A DNA stretch of 6,228 bases from an uncultured bacterium (lineage in GTDB: Bacteria > Bacillota > Clostridia > Oscillospirales > Oscillospiraceae), in the NCBI GenBank assembly GCA_949288405.1, contig CASEKM010000165.1, forward strand, positions 1 to 6,228, written 5' to 3'. Numbering within the stretch: the first letter of the stretch is position 1; every line of letters starts with the position of its first letter. The notes under the pieces were generated by a model. That model worked only from the letters and a program-made list of their open reading frames with translations. It was not told the origin of the DNA and made no database searches. Made by a program: the position numbers and the translations under genes. Of this stretch, positions 1-5,848 are shown piece after piece.

Positions 1-1
1 C

Positions 2-421
2 ACCAACTTCAAGACCATGCGCGGCCGCGTGGAGCGCCTGAACCAGCTGAAGAAGATGCAGGAGGACGGCACCTTCGACATGCTGCCCAAGAAGGAAGTT
101 ATGAAGCACCTGGGCGAGATCGCCAAGCTGGAGAAGTACCTGGGCGGCGTTGTGGAGATGAAGAAGCTCCCCGGCGCGCTGTTCGTGGTTGACCCCCGCA
201 AGGAGCGCAACGCCATCAACGAGGCCCGCAAGCTGCACATCCCCATCGTGGCCATCGTGGACACCAACTGCGACCCCGACGAGATCGACTACGTCATCCC
301 CGGCAACGACGTCCGCGCCATCAAGCTGATCTCCGGCGTGATGGCCAACGCCATCCAGGAGGGCAAGCAGGGCCAGGACCAGGCTCCCGCCGAGGCTGAG
401 GCTCCCGCTGAGGCCGAGTAA
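2..421 (+). CDS. rpsB: 30S ribosomal protein S2, C-terminal part (5' end outside window)
   Basis: This is the last 139 residues of ribosomal protein S2, a small-subunit protein that helps hold bS1 on the 30S particle. The reading frame is open from base 2, so the gene begins left of the window and the ATG at 17 is internal. Family hallmarks are visible: the DGTFD segment followed by PKKE, the KLEKYLGG block, ALFVVDPRKE, IPIVAIVDTNCDPD and the YVIPGND loop. This matches the E. coli S2 C-terminal half as recalled. The tail is acidic and low-complexity, built from Ala/Pro/Glu repeats (EAEAPAEAE), as many S2 proteins have. Arginine codons are nearly all CGC and most other codons end in C or G, consistent with very high expression. 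The gene is followed by a hairpin and then tsf, the conserved rpsB-tsf order. Identification is certain; only the N-terminus is missing. Confidence 0.97.
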   Translation, partial: TNFKTMRGRVERLNQLKKMQEDGTFDMLPKKEVMKHLGEIAKLEKYLGGVVEMKKLPGALFVVDPRKERNAINEARKLHIPIVAIVDTNCDPDEIDYVIPGNDVRAIKLISGVMANAIQEGKQGQDQAPAEAEAPAEAE

Positions 422-440
422 TTTCCCGCGTCCCCATTCA

Positions 441-468
441 GCGCCCGCCCGGCGGGCGGGCGCTTTTT
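441..468 (+). terminator. intrinsic terminator/attenuator between rpsB and tsf
   Basis: A perfect 10-bp G+C stem (441-450 with 454-463, three-base loop GGC) is followed directly by five T residues (464-468). It starts 19 bases after the rpsB stop. No convincing promoter is seen between it and tsf, so it probably ends only part of the rpsB transcripts and lets the rest continue into tsf. That attenuating role is an inference. Confidence 0.8.
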
Positions 469-479
469 CCTGCAACCGC

Positions 480-499
480 GGGCGCCTGCAACAGCGCCC
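480..499 (+). other. second hairpin in the rpsB-tsf spacer
   Basis: GGGCG (480-484) can pair with CGCCC (495-499). CTG (486-488) pairs with CAG (492-494) around a CAA loop, leaving one bulged C. The hairpin ends 14 bases before the tsf Shine-Dalgarno site and has no T tract, so it is not a terminator. It could stabilise or position the processed 5' end of tsf mRNA. Function unknown. Confidence 0.45.
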
Positions 500-527
500 C
501 TTGATAATGATTTGGAGGTAATGCACT

Positions 528-1448
528 ATGGCAATTTCCGCGAAGGACGTACAGAAGCTGCGCGAGATGACCGGCGTGGGCATGATGGACTGCAAGAAGG
601 CCCTCACTGAGGCCGAGGGCGATTTCGACAAGGCCATCGAGTGGCTGCGTGAGAAGGGCCTGGCCGCTCAGACCAAGAAGGCCGGCAAGATCGCCGCCGA
701 GGGCGTGTCCTACGCCATCGTGGCCGACAACGGCGTGGGCGTGGTCATCGAGGTCAACTCCCAGACCGACTTCGTGGCCAAGAACGAGGTGTTCCAGGGC
801 TTCGTGAAGGACCTGGCCAACATCGTGGCCAACGACGACCCCGCCGACGTGGAGGCCCTGAAGGCCTGCACCTACCCCGGCACCGACCGCACCGTGGCCG
901 ACGTCACTGCCGACAAGGTGCTGGCCATCGGCGAGAACATCCAGGTCCGCCGCTTCGTCCGCTATGCCGAGGGCGTGAACGTGCCCTACATCCACATGGG
1001 CGGCAAGATCGGCGTGCTGGTGAACATGGCCGTGGAGGGCATCCAGGCCGACCAGGTCACCGAGCTGGGCAAGGACATCGCCATGCAGATCGCGGCCATG
1101 AACCCCGCCTACCTGGACAAGTCCGACGTGGATCAGGCCACCCTGGACAAGGAGAAGGAGATCCTGCTCATCCAGGCCAAGGAGGACCCCAAGAACGCCA
1201 ACAAGCCCGAGAACATCATCGAGAAGATGGTCATGGGCCGCATCGGCAAGTACTATGAGGAGAACTGCCTGCTGCAGCAGGCCTTCGTGAAGGAGAACAA
1301 GGTCTCCGTGGAGAAGCACATCGCCGAAGTGGCCAAGCAGCTGGGCGGCAAGATCACCGTCAAGGCTTTCACCCGCTTCCAGACCGGCGAGGGCATCGAG
1401 AAGGCCGAGGAGGATTTCGCCGCCGAAGTGGCCAGCATGATCCACTGA
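528..1448 (+). CDS. tsf: Translation elongation factor Ts
   Basis: EF-Ts is the cytosolic guanine-nucleotide exchange factor that releases GDP from EF-Tu so that it can rebind GTP and aminoacyl-tRNA. The protein has 306 residues, slightly longer than the 283 of E. coli. The N-terminal UBA-like domain carries TGVGMMDCKKAL (15-26). The core begins with the signature QTDFVAKN (79-86), whose Asp81-Phe82 pair corresponds to the residues that intrude near the EF-Tu magnesium site in E. coli. The second core subdomain starts near HMGGKIGVLV (156-165) and includes MNPAYL (191-196). The KYYEENCLLQQAFV segment (241-254) and a C-terminal helix follow. The start is set by GGAGGT at 514-519, eight bases before ATG 528; an out-of-frame ATG at 521 lies between them. 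It sits 106 bases after rpsB and probably depends on read-through from rpsB. Codon use is strongly biased to C/G-ending codons with CGC for arginine, as in rpsB. Confidence 0.98.
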   Translation: MAISAKDVQKLREMTGVGMMDCKKALTEAEGDFDKAIEWLREKGLAAQTKKAGKIAAEGVSYAIVADNGVGVVIEVNSQTDFVAKNEVFQGFVKDLANIVANDDPADVEALKACTYPGTDRTVADVTADKVLAIGENIQVRRFVRYAEGVNVPYIHMGGKIGVLVNMAVEGIQADQVTELGKDIAMQIAAMNPAYLDKSDVDQATLDKEKEILLIQAKEDPKNANKPENIIEKMVMGRIGKYYEENCLLQQAFVKENKVSVEKHIAEVAKQLGGKITVKAFTRFQTGEGIEKAEEDFAAEVASMIH

Positions 1449-1476
1449 TCCCTCTCGCCATATCACCATAGAATTT

Positions 1477-1511
1477 AAACAGGGGAGCGATACGCTCCCC
1501 TGTTTTCTTTT
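1477..1511 (+). terminator. rho-independent terminator of the rpsB-tsf operon
   Basis: A perfect 13-bp stem (1477-1489 with 1493-1505, loop ATA) is followed by a T-rich tail, TCTTTT (1506-1511). It lies 28 bases after the tsf stop and cleanly separates tsf from the helicase promoter at 1530. Confidence 0.93.
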
Positions 1512-1529
1512 GATCCGCGCTGCGGGGGC

Positions 1530-1558
1530 TTGTCTCCCGCCCGGCCCTCTGGTATAAT
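1530..1558 (+). promoter_or_regulatory. sigma-A-type extended -10 promoter for the helicase gene
   Basis: The -35 element TTGTCT (1530-1535) is followed after 17 bases by a perfect TATAAT (1553-1558). The TG dinucleotide one base upstream (1550-1551) makes this an extended -10. Transcription should start near 1565. That excludes in-frame starts further upstream, including the ATG at 1557 that overlaps the -10 box. Confidence 0.85.
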
Positions 1559-1581
1559 GGAGCAAACGAATGTTCGATACG

Positions 1582-1587
1582 AGGAGG
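1582..1587 (+). promoter_or_regulatory. ribosome binding site that fixes the helicase GTG start
   Basis: AGGAGG ends eight bases before GTG 1596. It lies about 17 bases after the predicted transcription start. No other in-frame start downstream of the promoter has comparable spacing. Confidence 0.85.
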
Positions 1588-1595
1588 CGAGCTCT

Positions 1596-3698
1596 GTGAC
1601 CGATCTGCTTCAGGACCTCAACCCCGCCCAGCGGGAGGCCGTCACCGCCACCGAGGGCTATGTCCGGGTGATCGCCGGGGCGGGCTCAGGCAAGACCCGG
1701 GCCCTCACCCGGCGGTTCGCCTATCTGGTCAACGAGCTGGGCATCCTGCCCGGCAACATCCTGTGCGTCACCTTCACCAACAAATCGGCCGCGGAGATGC
1801 GGGAGCGGATCCACCGACTCACCGGAGACAACGACACCGGCTATATCAACACCTTTCACGGCTTCTGCGTCTCCATCCTCCAGGAGGACAGCCACGCCGT
1901 CCAGTACCCCAAGAGCTTCCTGGTGCTGGACAACTCGGACATCGACGCCATGCTGCAGCTCATCTACGAGGAGCGGGGGCTCACCCTTCGGGACATGACC
2001 TTCTCCGCCGCCCGGGACATGATCGAGGTGCAGAAGCTCTTCAAGCGGCCGGACTACTACCTGGACATGATCACCATGTCCCTGGACTACGGCTACCTCT
2101 ATCAGGAGAAGAAGTGCTTCGGCCTGGACTACAACGATCTGATCAAGTTTTCCCTGTATCTCTTTCAGGAGCACCCGGACATCCGCCTGAAGTGGCAGAG
2201 CCGTCTGGAGTACATGATGATTGACGAGTTTCAGGACATCGACCAGCTCCAGTACCAGCTGATGGAGGTCCTGTGCGGCTACCACAAAAACCTGTTCATC
2301 GTGGGGGACCCGGATCAGACCATCTACACCTGGCGGGGCGCCAATGTCAAATATCTGCTGGACTTCCACCGGAAATTTCCCGGCACCCGCACCATCTGGA
2401 TGACCGACAACTACCGCTCCACCCCGGAGATCCTGGCGGCCGCCAATTCTCTCATCCGCTCCAACCGCCAGCGGGTCAAAAAGGAGCTGCGCCCCACCCG
2501 GCCCTCCGGCGGGCCGGTACTGTGCCACTTTGCGGAAAATCAGGAGGCAGAGGCCCTCTGGATCGCCGGCCAGGTGGAGGCTCTCCGCGGCGCCGGGGTC
2601 CCCTGCCGGGACATAGCCGTCCTCTACCGGGCCCACTATGTGACCCGGGCGGTGGAGGCGGCATTGCTGCAAAAGAAGCTCCCCTACACCATTTACAGCG
2701 GCGTGCAGTTCTACCAGCGCATGGAGATCAAGGACGCCCTGTGCTATCTGCGGATGGTCCTCTACCAGGACGACCTGTCCTTTCTGCGCATCGCCAACGT
2801 GCCCAAGCGGAACCTGGGCAAGCGTCGGATCGCTTTTCTGCAAGAGCACGCGGCGCAGCACCGGCTCACCCTCTATCAGAGTCTGAAGGCGTGCCTGGAC
2901 GACCCGATCTTCCGGGGCACCAGGGCCGCCTCCTTCGTCTCCCTGATAGAGTCCTTCTCCGCCAGCTGTCAGGGCCGTCCCGTCTCCGAGGTCCTGTCCG
3001 CCCTTCTGGACGCCAGCGGATACGAAAAAATGCTCCGCACAGAGGGCAGCCAGGAGCGGCTGGACAATCTGGCGGAGCTGAAGCAGTCCGTATATGAGTA
3101 TGAGACCACCTGCGGCGAGGAGGTCACCCTGGAGCACTATCTGAACCACGCGGCGCTGTTCACCAATGCCGACACCGCGGACCAGGGGGACCGGGTCAAG
3201 CTGATGACCGTCCACGCCGCCAAGGGGCTGGAGTTCCCCTATGTGTTCCTGTGCGGCATGAACGAGGGGATCTTCCCCTCCCGAAAGGTGCGCACCCTCC
3301 AGGGGATGGAGGAGGAGCGGCGTCTGGCCTTCGTGGCCCTCACCCGGGCGGAGAGGGGGCTGTACCTCTCCGAGTCGGACGGCCGGAACTTTGACGGCTC
3401 CCCCCGGTACCCCTCCCGCTTCCTGCTGGAGATCGACCCGCCCCTGCTCACCTTTACCCAGCCGCCCCGGGAGGGACTGCTCCGGGAGGCCTGGGAGCAG
3501 ATCCGGTGCAGCAGCCTCTCCCTGGCCCTGTCGGACCGGGACGTGGTGCTCCCCGCCGGACAGCGGGTCAGGCACGCCATGTTCGGCCCGGGCACCGTAC
3601 TGGAGGCCGACCTGGACAAGGGGGCCCATGTGGTCCAATTCGACCGCATGGAGACCCCCCGCAGCATCTCCTTCCGGGCAAAGCTGGAGCGGCTCTAG
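1596..3698 (+). CDS. UvrD/PcrA-family (SF1A) ATP-dependent 3'-5' DNA helicase
   Basis: This is a superfamily 1A helicase of 700 residues that moves 3' to 5' on single-stranded DNA, implying roles in repair, replication restart or clearing obstacles. All helicase motifs are present: Q motif LNPAQREAV (8-16), Walker A AGAGSGKT (27-34), motif Ia with TFTNKSAAEMRERI (59-72), Ib NTFHGF (85-90), Walker B IDEFQD (209-214), motif III VGDPDQTIYTWRGA (236-249), motif IV DNYRSTPEIL (271-280), motif V MTVHAAKGLE (537-546) and motif VI EEERRLAFVALTRAE (572-586, Arg584 the likely arginine finger). The final ~45 residues (GQRVRHAMFGPGTVLEAD onward) form a PcrA/UvrD-type Tudor-like domain, which in those proteins contacts RNA polymerase. 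Motif wording (VGDPDQTIYTW, FDGSPRYPSRFL) resembles a clostridial PcrA paralogue more than canonical PcrA, so I give no symbol. The GTG start is set by promoter and RBS. Frequent CGG arginine codons contrast with tsf. Its stop overlaps that of the convergent downstream gene. Confidence 0.93.
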   Translation: MTDLLQDLNPAQREAVTATEGYVRVIAGAGSGKTRALTRRFAYLVNELGILPGNILCVTFTNKSAAEMRERIHRLTGDNDTGYINTFHGFCVSILQEDSHAVQYPKSFLVLDNSDIDAMLQLIYEERGLTLRDMTFSAARDMIEVQKLFKRPDYYLDMITMSLDYGYLYQEKKCFGLDYNDLIKFSLYLFQEHPDIRLKWQSRLEYMMIDEFQDIDQLQYQLMEVLCGYHKNLFIVGDPDQTIYTWRGANVKYLLDFHRKFPGTRTIWMTDNYRSTPEILAAANSLIRSNRQRVKKELRPTRPSGGPVLCHFAENQEAEALWIAGQVEALRGAGVPCRDIAVLYRAHYVTRAVEAALLQKKLPYTIYSGVQFYQRMEIKDALCYLRMVLYQDDLSFLRIANVPKRNLGKRRIAFLQEHAAQHRLTLYQSLKACLDDPIFRGTRAASFVSLIESFSASCQGRPVSEVLSALLDASGYEKMLRTEGSQERLDNLAELKQSVYEYETTCGEEVTLEHYLNHAALFTNADTADQGDRVKLMTVHAAKGLEFPYVFLCGMNEGIFPSRKVRTLQGMEEERRLAFVALTRAERGLYLSESDGRNFDGSPRYPSRFLLEIDPPLLTFTQPPREGLLREAWEQIRCSSLSLALSDRDVVLPAGQRVRHAMFGPGTVLEADLDKGAHVVQFDRMETPRSISFRAKLERL

Positions 3699-4378
3699 GC
3701 CGCCGCCTCCGCCCCGCCCCGGCGGAGCAGGGCAAACACCGTGAGCAGGGGGATACAGGCCAGCAGCACCGTCCGCTGCGCCAGCAGGGGGCTCAGCAGG
3801 CCGCTGACCACCGCGCCCAGAATAAAGCACAGGATAAGGCCGTAGTAGACCTTCATTTTGGGCGGCGCCTTGGGCTCCCGGCGGGAGAGCCAGTGGAACA
3901 GGTTCTCTGTCCCGCTGCGCAGATTGCCCGTGCACATGGTGGTGACGCAGCCGCAGCCCTGGAAGGTTCGGAAGGACTCCACCTGCAGGGCGCTGGTGAA
4001 GGAGATGATGATGTTGGCCAGGGGGTCCAGGTCCCCCAGGGGCAGGAACGAGACCAGCACGATGGCCCCGCACTCCGCCAGCAGCAGGGGCAGTCTCCAG
4101 TGGACGCGCGGCGGATGGGGCGTCTCGTCGCCGCACCGGCGGCGGACCCACTCGGCCGCCAGGATGCCCACTGTAAAGGCCAGCACAGGCAGCAGGTAGT
4201 GGAGGGCCCCGCCCCAGTTGCACTGGGCCAGGTTGATCCCCAAAAGGACGATGTTGCCCGTCTCCGCCGTGGAGAACACCTCTCCCCGGTTCAAATAGCT
4301 GTAGGCGTCCAGCAGCCCGCCGGTAAAGGCCAGCAGCAGGCCCACCGGAAGGGATTCAGAAGGTTGCAAGGGTTTCAT
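3695..4378 (-). CDS. DUF1275/YoaK-family integral membrane protein
   Basis: This 227-residue hydrophobic protein matches the DUF1275 (YoaK) family. Hallmarks are an N-terminal GGLLDAYSYLNRGEVF block (20-35), TAETGNIVLLG (37-47), SALQVESFR (129-137) and TTMCTGNLRSG (146-156). Hydrophobic spans near 12-28, 40-51, 59-77, 96-112, 119-132, 177-197 and 203-218 suggest about six or seven membrane segments. A basic stretch (WVRRR, 77-81) and a loop rich in Lys/Arg (166-176) probably face the cytoplasm. The family's biochemical function is not established; transport is a common guess only. The start ATG at 4378 is supported by GGGAGGT (4388-4394) nine bases upstream and by a promoter beyond it. The gene converges on the helicase gene and its TAG stop overlaps the helicase stop within one CTAG. 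It is separated from pfkA by a hairpin and has its own promoter, so it is probably monocistronic. Confidence 0.88.
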   Translation of the reverse strand: MKPLQPSESLPVGLLLAFTGGLLDAYSYLNRGEVFSTAETGNIVLLGINLAQCNWGGALHYLLPVLAFTVGILAAEWVRRRCGDETPHPPRVHWRLPLLLAECGAIVLVSFLPLGDLDPLANIIISFTSALQVESFRTFQGCGCVTTMCTGNLRSGTENLFHWLSRREPKAPPKMKVYYGLILCFILGAVVSGLLSPLLAQRTVLLACIPLLTVFALLRRGGAEAAA

Positions 4379-4413
4379 GCAGGAATGACCTCCCAGATCA
4401 ATGTCTGGATCTC

Positions 4414-4442
4414 AGGATAGCACAATTTCCCCCGCCCTGCAA
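4414..4442 (-). promoter_or_regulatory. probable promoter of the DUF1275 gene
   Basis: On the - strand, TTGCAG (4437-4442) precedes TATCCT (4414-4419) by 17 bases, with an upstream TG making an extended -10. Neither hexamer is perfect (about 3/6 and 4/6 matches). Position fits well: the start site would lie near 4407, giving a leader of about 29 bases containing the GGGAGGT site. Confidence 0.55.
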
Positions 4443-4460
4443 TGCAAAATGTGCCTCAGC

Positions 4461-4478
4461 TCCCCGGAGGGCCGGGGA
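4461..4478. other. small G+C hairpin between the DUF1275 promoter and the pfkA terminator
   Basis: TCCCCGG (4461-4467) and CCGGGGA (4472-4478) form a perfect 7-bp stem with a four-base loop. No T tract follows on either strand, so on its own it is not a convincing terminator. On the - strand it follows the pfkA terminator-like stem and could back it up. Confidence 0.4.
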
Positions 4479-4481
4479 CGC

Positions 4482-4515
4482 AAAGGGAGCCGGCGTTTTT
4501 TCTGCGCCGGCTCCC
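4482..4515 (-). terminator. terminator-like hairpin after pfkA
   Basis: Reading the - strand, GGGAGCCGGCG (4515-4505) pairs perfectly with CGCCGGCTCCC (4495-4485), leaving a nine-base A-rich loop. The stem begins 28 bases after the pfkA stop. The tail is only TTT (4484-4482) before GC-rich sequence, so it is weaker than the tsf terminator, but the position and the 11-bp stem favour a terminator or 3' stabiliser. Confidence 0.65.
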
Positions 4516-4543
4516 GCTCTCTTTGATCCGATCGGTATGTTAT

Positions 4544-5557
4544 TTACAGCCCTCTGGGGCCGCCGTTGTTGGTCAGGGCCTCCAGCACCTGATAGCGGTC
4601 CATCTGGAAGCTCTTGGTCTTCACCAGGGCCTCCTCCATATCCATGTCCACGATGTGCCCGTCCTGGGTGCCCACCACGCGGTTCCCCTTGCCGGACAGC
4701 AGGGTGTTCACCGCCCAGTAGCCCATGCGGCTGGCCATCTCCCGGTCCCGGGCGGTGGGGGAGCCGCCCCGCTGGATGTGGCCCAGCACGGTGACGCGGG
4801 GGTCGATGCCCACCTCCTCGTGGATGCGCTTGCCGATGTCGATGGCACTGCCGGCGCCCTCGGCCACCACTACCATGTAGTGGGTGGTGCCCGCCAGGCG
4901 GGCCCGGCGGATCTTCTCCACCACGTCGTTCTCAAAGTCCACCTCCCGCTCGGGGATGAGCACGGCGGTGGCGCCCACGGAGATGCCCACATACAGGGCC
5001 AGGTATCCGGCGTGGCGGCCCATCACCTCCACCACGGAGCAGCGCTCGTGGGACTGCATGGTGTCCCGCAGCTTGTCGATGCACTCGATGGCGGTGTTGC
5101 AGGCGGTATCAAAGCCGATGGTGTAGTGGGAACAGCCGATGTCGTTGTCGATGGTGGCGGGGATGCCCACCACGCTCAGGTGGGAACCCGCAGCAGCCGC
5201 CTGCCGGGACAGGGCCAGCGCGCCCTTGAAGGTGCCGTCGCCCCCGATGGCCACAATGCCGTCCAGACCCAGCAGCTTACAGGTGGTCAGCGCCTGGGCG
5301 CGCCCTTCCTCTGTCATAAACTCCTTGCTCCGGGCGGTGTACAGGATCGTGCCGCCCTTGTCAATGATATGGCTGACGCTGGACGAATTCATTCGGACGA
5401 AGTCGCTGTTGATCAGCCCGTTCCACCCCCGGCGGATGCCCACGCACTCCACGCCGTTGGACAGGGCGGTACGGACCACCGCGCGCACCGCCGCGTTCAT
5501 GCCGGGGGCGTCGCCGCCGCTGGTCAGGACGCCGATCCTCTTTACACTGTTCTCCAT
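4544..5557 (-). CDS. pfkA: ATP-dependent 6-phosphofructokinase
   Basis: The cytosolic enzyme phosphorylates fructose 6-phosphate to fructose 1,6-bisphosphate, the committing step of glycolysis. At 337 residues it is close to the ~320 usual for bacterial PfkA. Visible motifs are the nucleotide site SGGDAPGMNAAVR (13-25), Arg76, GGDGTF (105-110), the catalytic loop PATIDND (134-140, base Asp138), SHER (Arg173), VMGRHAG (179-185), AEG (Glu234) and RVTVLGHIQRGGSP (255-268, with Arg255, His261 and Arg264 for the sugar phosphate). Gly108 after GGD, and Ala135 rather than Lys in PATIDND, indicate ATP rather than pyrophosphate as donor. Compared with recalled E. coli PfkA, several allosteric-site basic residues are replaced (Ser58, Ala223, Thr225). 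The ATG at 5557 is chosen because AAGGAGGA (5565-5572) lies seven bases upstream and homology begins at its third residue or so; the open frame upstream to a TTG at 5641 is the untranslated leader. It has its own promoter and is probably a single-gene unit. Confidence 0.96.
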   Translation of the reverse strand: MENSVKRIGVLTSGGDAPGMNAAVRAVVRTALSNGVECVGIRRGWNGLINSDFVRMNSSSVSHIIDKGGTILYTARSKEFMTEEGRAQALTTCKLLGLDGIVAIGGDGTFKGALALSRQAAAAGSHLSVVGIPATIDNDIGCSHYTIGFDTACNTAIECIDKLRDTMQSHERCSVVEVMGRHAGYLALYVGISVGATAVLIPEREVDFENDVVEKIRRARLAGTTHYMVVVAEGAGSAIDIGKRIHEEVGIDPRVTVLGHIQRGGSPTARDREMASRMGYWAVNTLLSGKGNRVVGTQDGHIVDMDMEEALVKTKSFQMDRYQVLEALTNNGGPRGL

Positions 5558-5638
5558 ACGCTGTTCCTCCTTGATCCGCCCGCCGGTCTGGCCGCGCCTG
5601 GGCGCTCCCTGCCTCTCCAGGCCGGAGGCGTTTAGATT
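5558..5638 (-). other. GC-rich structured 5' leader of pfkA
   Basis: About 81 bases lie between the predicted transcription start and the pfkA ATG. The leader is G+C-rich with self-complementary pieces: GCCTC/GAGGC (5625-5629 with 5611-5615) and GCGCC/GGCGC (5601-5605 with 5594-5598). I recognise no known riboswitch or T-box. The frame stays open through the leader, but this looks like chance in GC-rich DNA. Confidence 0.45.
5565..5572 (-). promoter_or_regulatory. ribosome binding site that fixes the pfkA start
   Basis: On the - strand AAGGAGGA ends seven bases before ATG 5557. This favours that ATG over in-frame upstream codons, which lack a Shine-Dalgarno site and would lie at or before the predicted transcription start. 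Confidence 0.9.
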
Positions 5639-5644
5639 CAATTC

Positions 5645-5674
5645 ATTATGTCACTGACGTCCCGACCGTGTCAA
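5645..5674 (-). promoter_or_regulatory. sigma-A-type promoter of pfkA
   Basis: On the - strand a perfect TTGACA (5669-5674) is followed after 18 bases by CATAAT (5645-5650), preceded by TG one base upstream (extended -10). The start site should lie near 5638. It is divergent from the tRNA promoter, with about 100 bases between the two -35 boxes. Confidence 0.82.
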
Positions 5675-5774
5675 GATAAATTCCATAGCGTTTCCCATTT
5701 TTTGGATATTTTTCTTCCCTTTTTCTCCCATTTCCCCCTTCAAAAAAATATTCCAACTTTTTTTGATTTTCCTG
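5675..5774. promoter_or_regulatory. A/T-tract-rich spacer between divergent pfkA and tRNA promoters, possible UP element
   Basis: This stretch is far richer in A+T than the rest of the window and holds repeated T tracts (six T near 5698-5703, five to seven T at several later points) and an A7 tract near 5743-5749. The tracts just before the tRNA -35 box (about 5755-5772) sit where an alpha-CTD-binding UP element would be. No gene or clear operator palindrome is visible here. Confidence 0.5.
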
Positions 5775-5803
5775 TTGACAAGCGGCCGGAGATTTAGTAT
5801 ACT
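5775..5803 (+). promoter_or_regulatory. strong promoter of the tRNA operon
   Basis: A perfect TTGACA (5775-5780) and TATACT (5798-5803) are separated by the optimal 17 bases. Transcription should begin near G5810, leaving a precursor leader of about 39 bases before the first tRNA. It is the closest match to consensus in the window, as expected for stable RNA. Confidence 0.92.
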
Positions 5804-5848
5804 AACTAAGCCGTCGCGAGAGCGGCGCCCCACAAAAGCGAAACACAA

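Noticed and set aside
503..508. GATAAT as a -10 box of a separate tsf promoter
   Set aside because: The region 16-18 bases upstream is GC-rich with no resemblance to TTGACA, so it is more likely chance.
438..1565. 375-codon open frame on the - strand across tsf
   Set aside because: It lies exactly antisense to tsf, is full of low-complexity Leu/Val/His/Gly/Asp, and crosses both terminators. It arises from the C/G-ending codon bias of tsf, which removes stops from the opposite frame.
3707..3727. CTCCGCC/GGCGGAG hairpin as a bidirectional terminator of the convergent genes
   Set aside because: The stem is only 7 bp with a seven-base loop, and neither strand has a T tract after it. It also lies inside the DUF1275 coding sequence.
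1686..4223. 845-codon open frame on the - strand across the helicase and DUF1275 genes
   Set aside because: Its length is striking, but the composition (Gly/Pro/Ala/Arg/Leu/Val-rich, no recognisable domain) and antisense overlap with two well-supported genes mark it as a GC-driven shadow.
4442..5635. 397-codon open frame on the + strand antisense to pfkA
   Set aside because: It is the complement of pfkA, has a His/Gly/Val/Ala-rich composition without domains, and starts inside the pfkA/DUF1275 intergenic hairpins with no Shine-Dalgarno site.
5558..5641. 28-residue N-terminal extension of PfkA from a TTG at 5641
   Set aside because: The TTG lies at or before the predicted transcription start and lacks a Shine-Dalgarno site. 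The residues are not like any PfkA N-terminus, whereas ATG 5557 has a strong site and family similarity begins at once.
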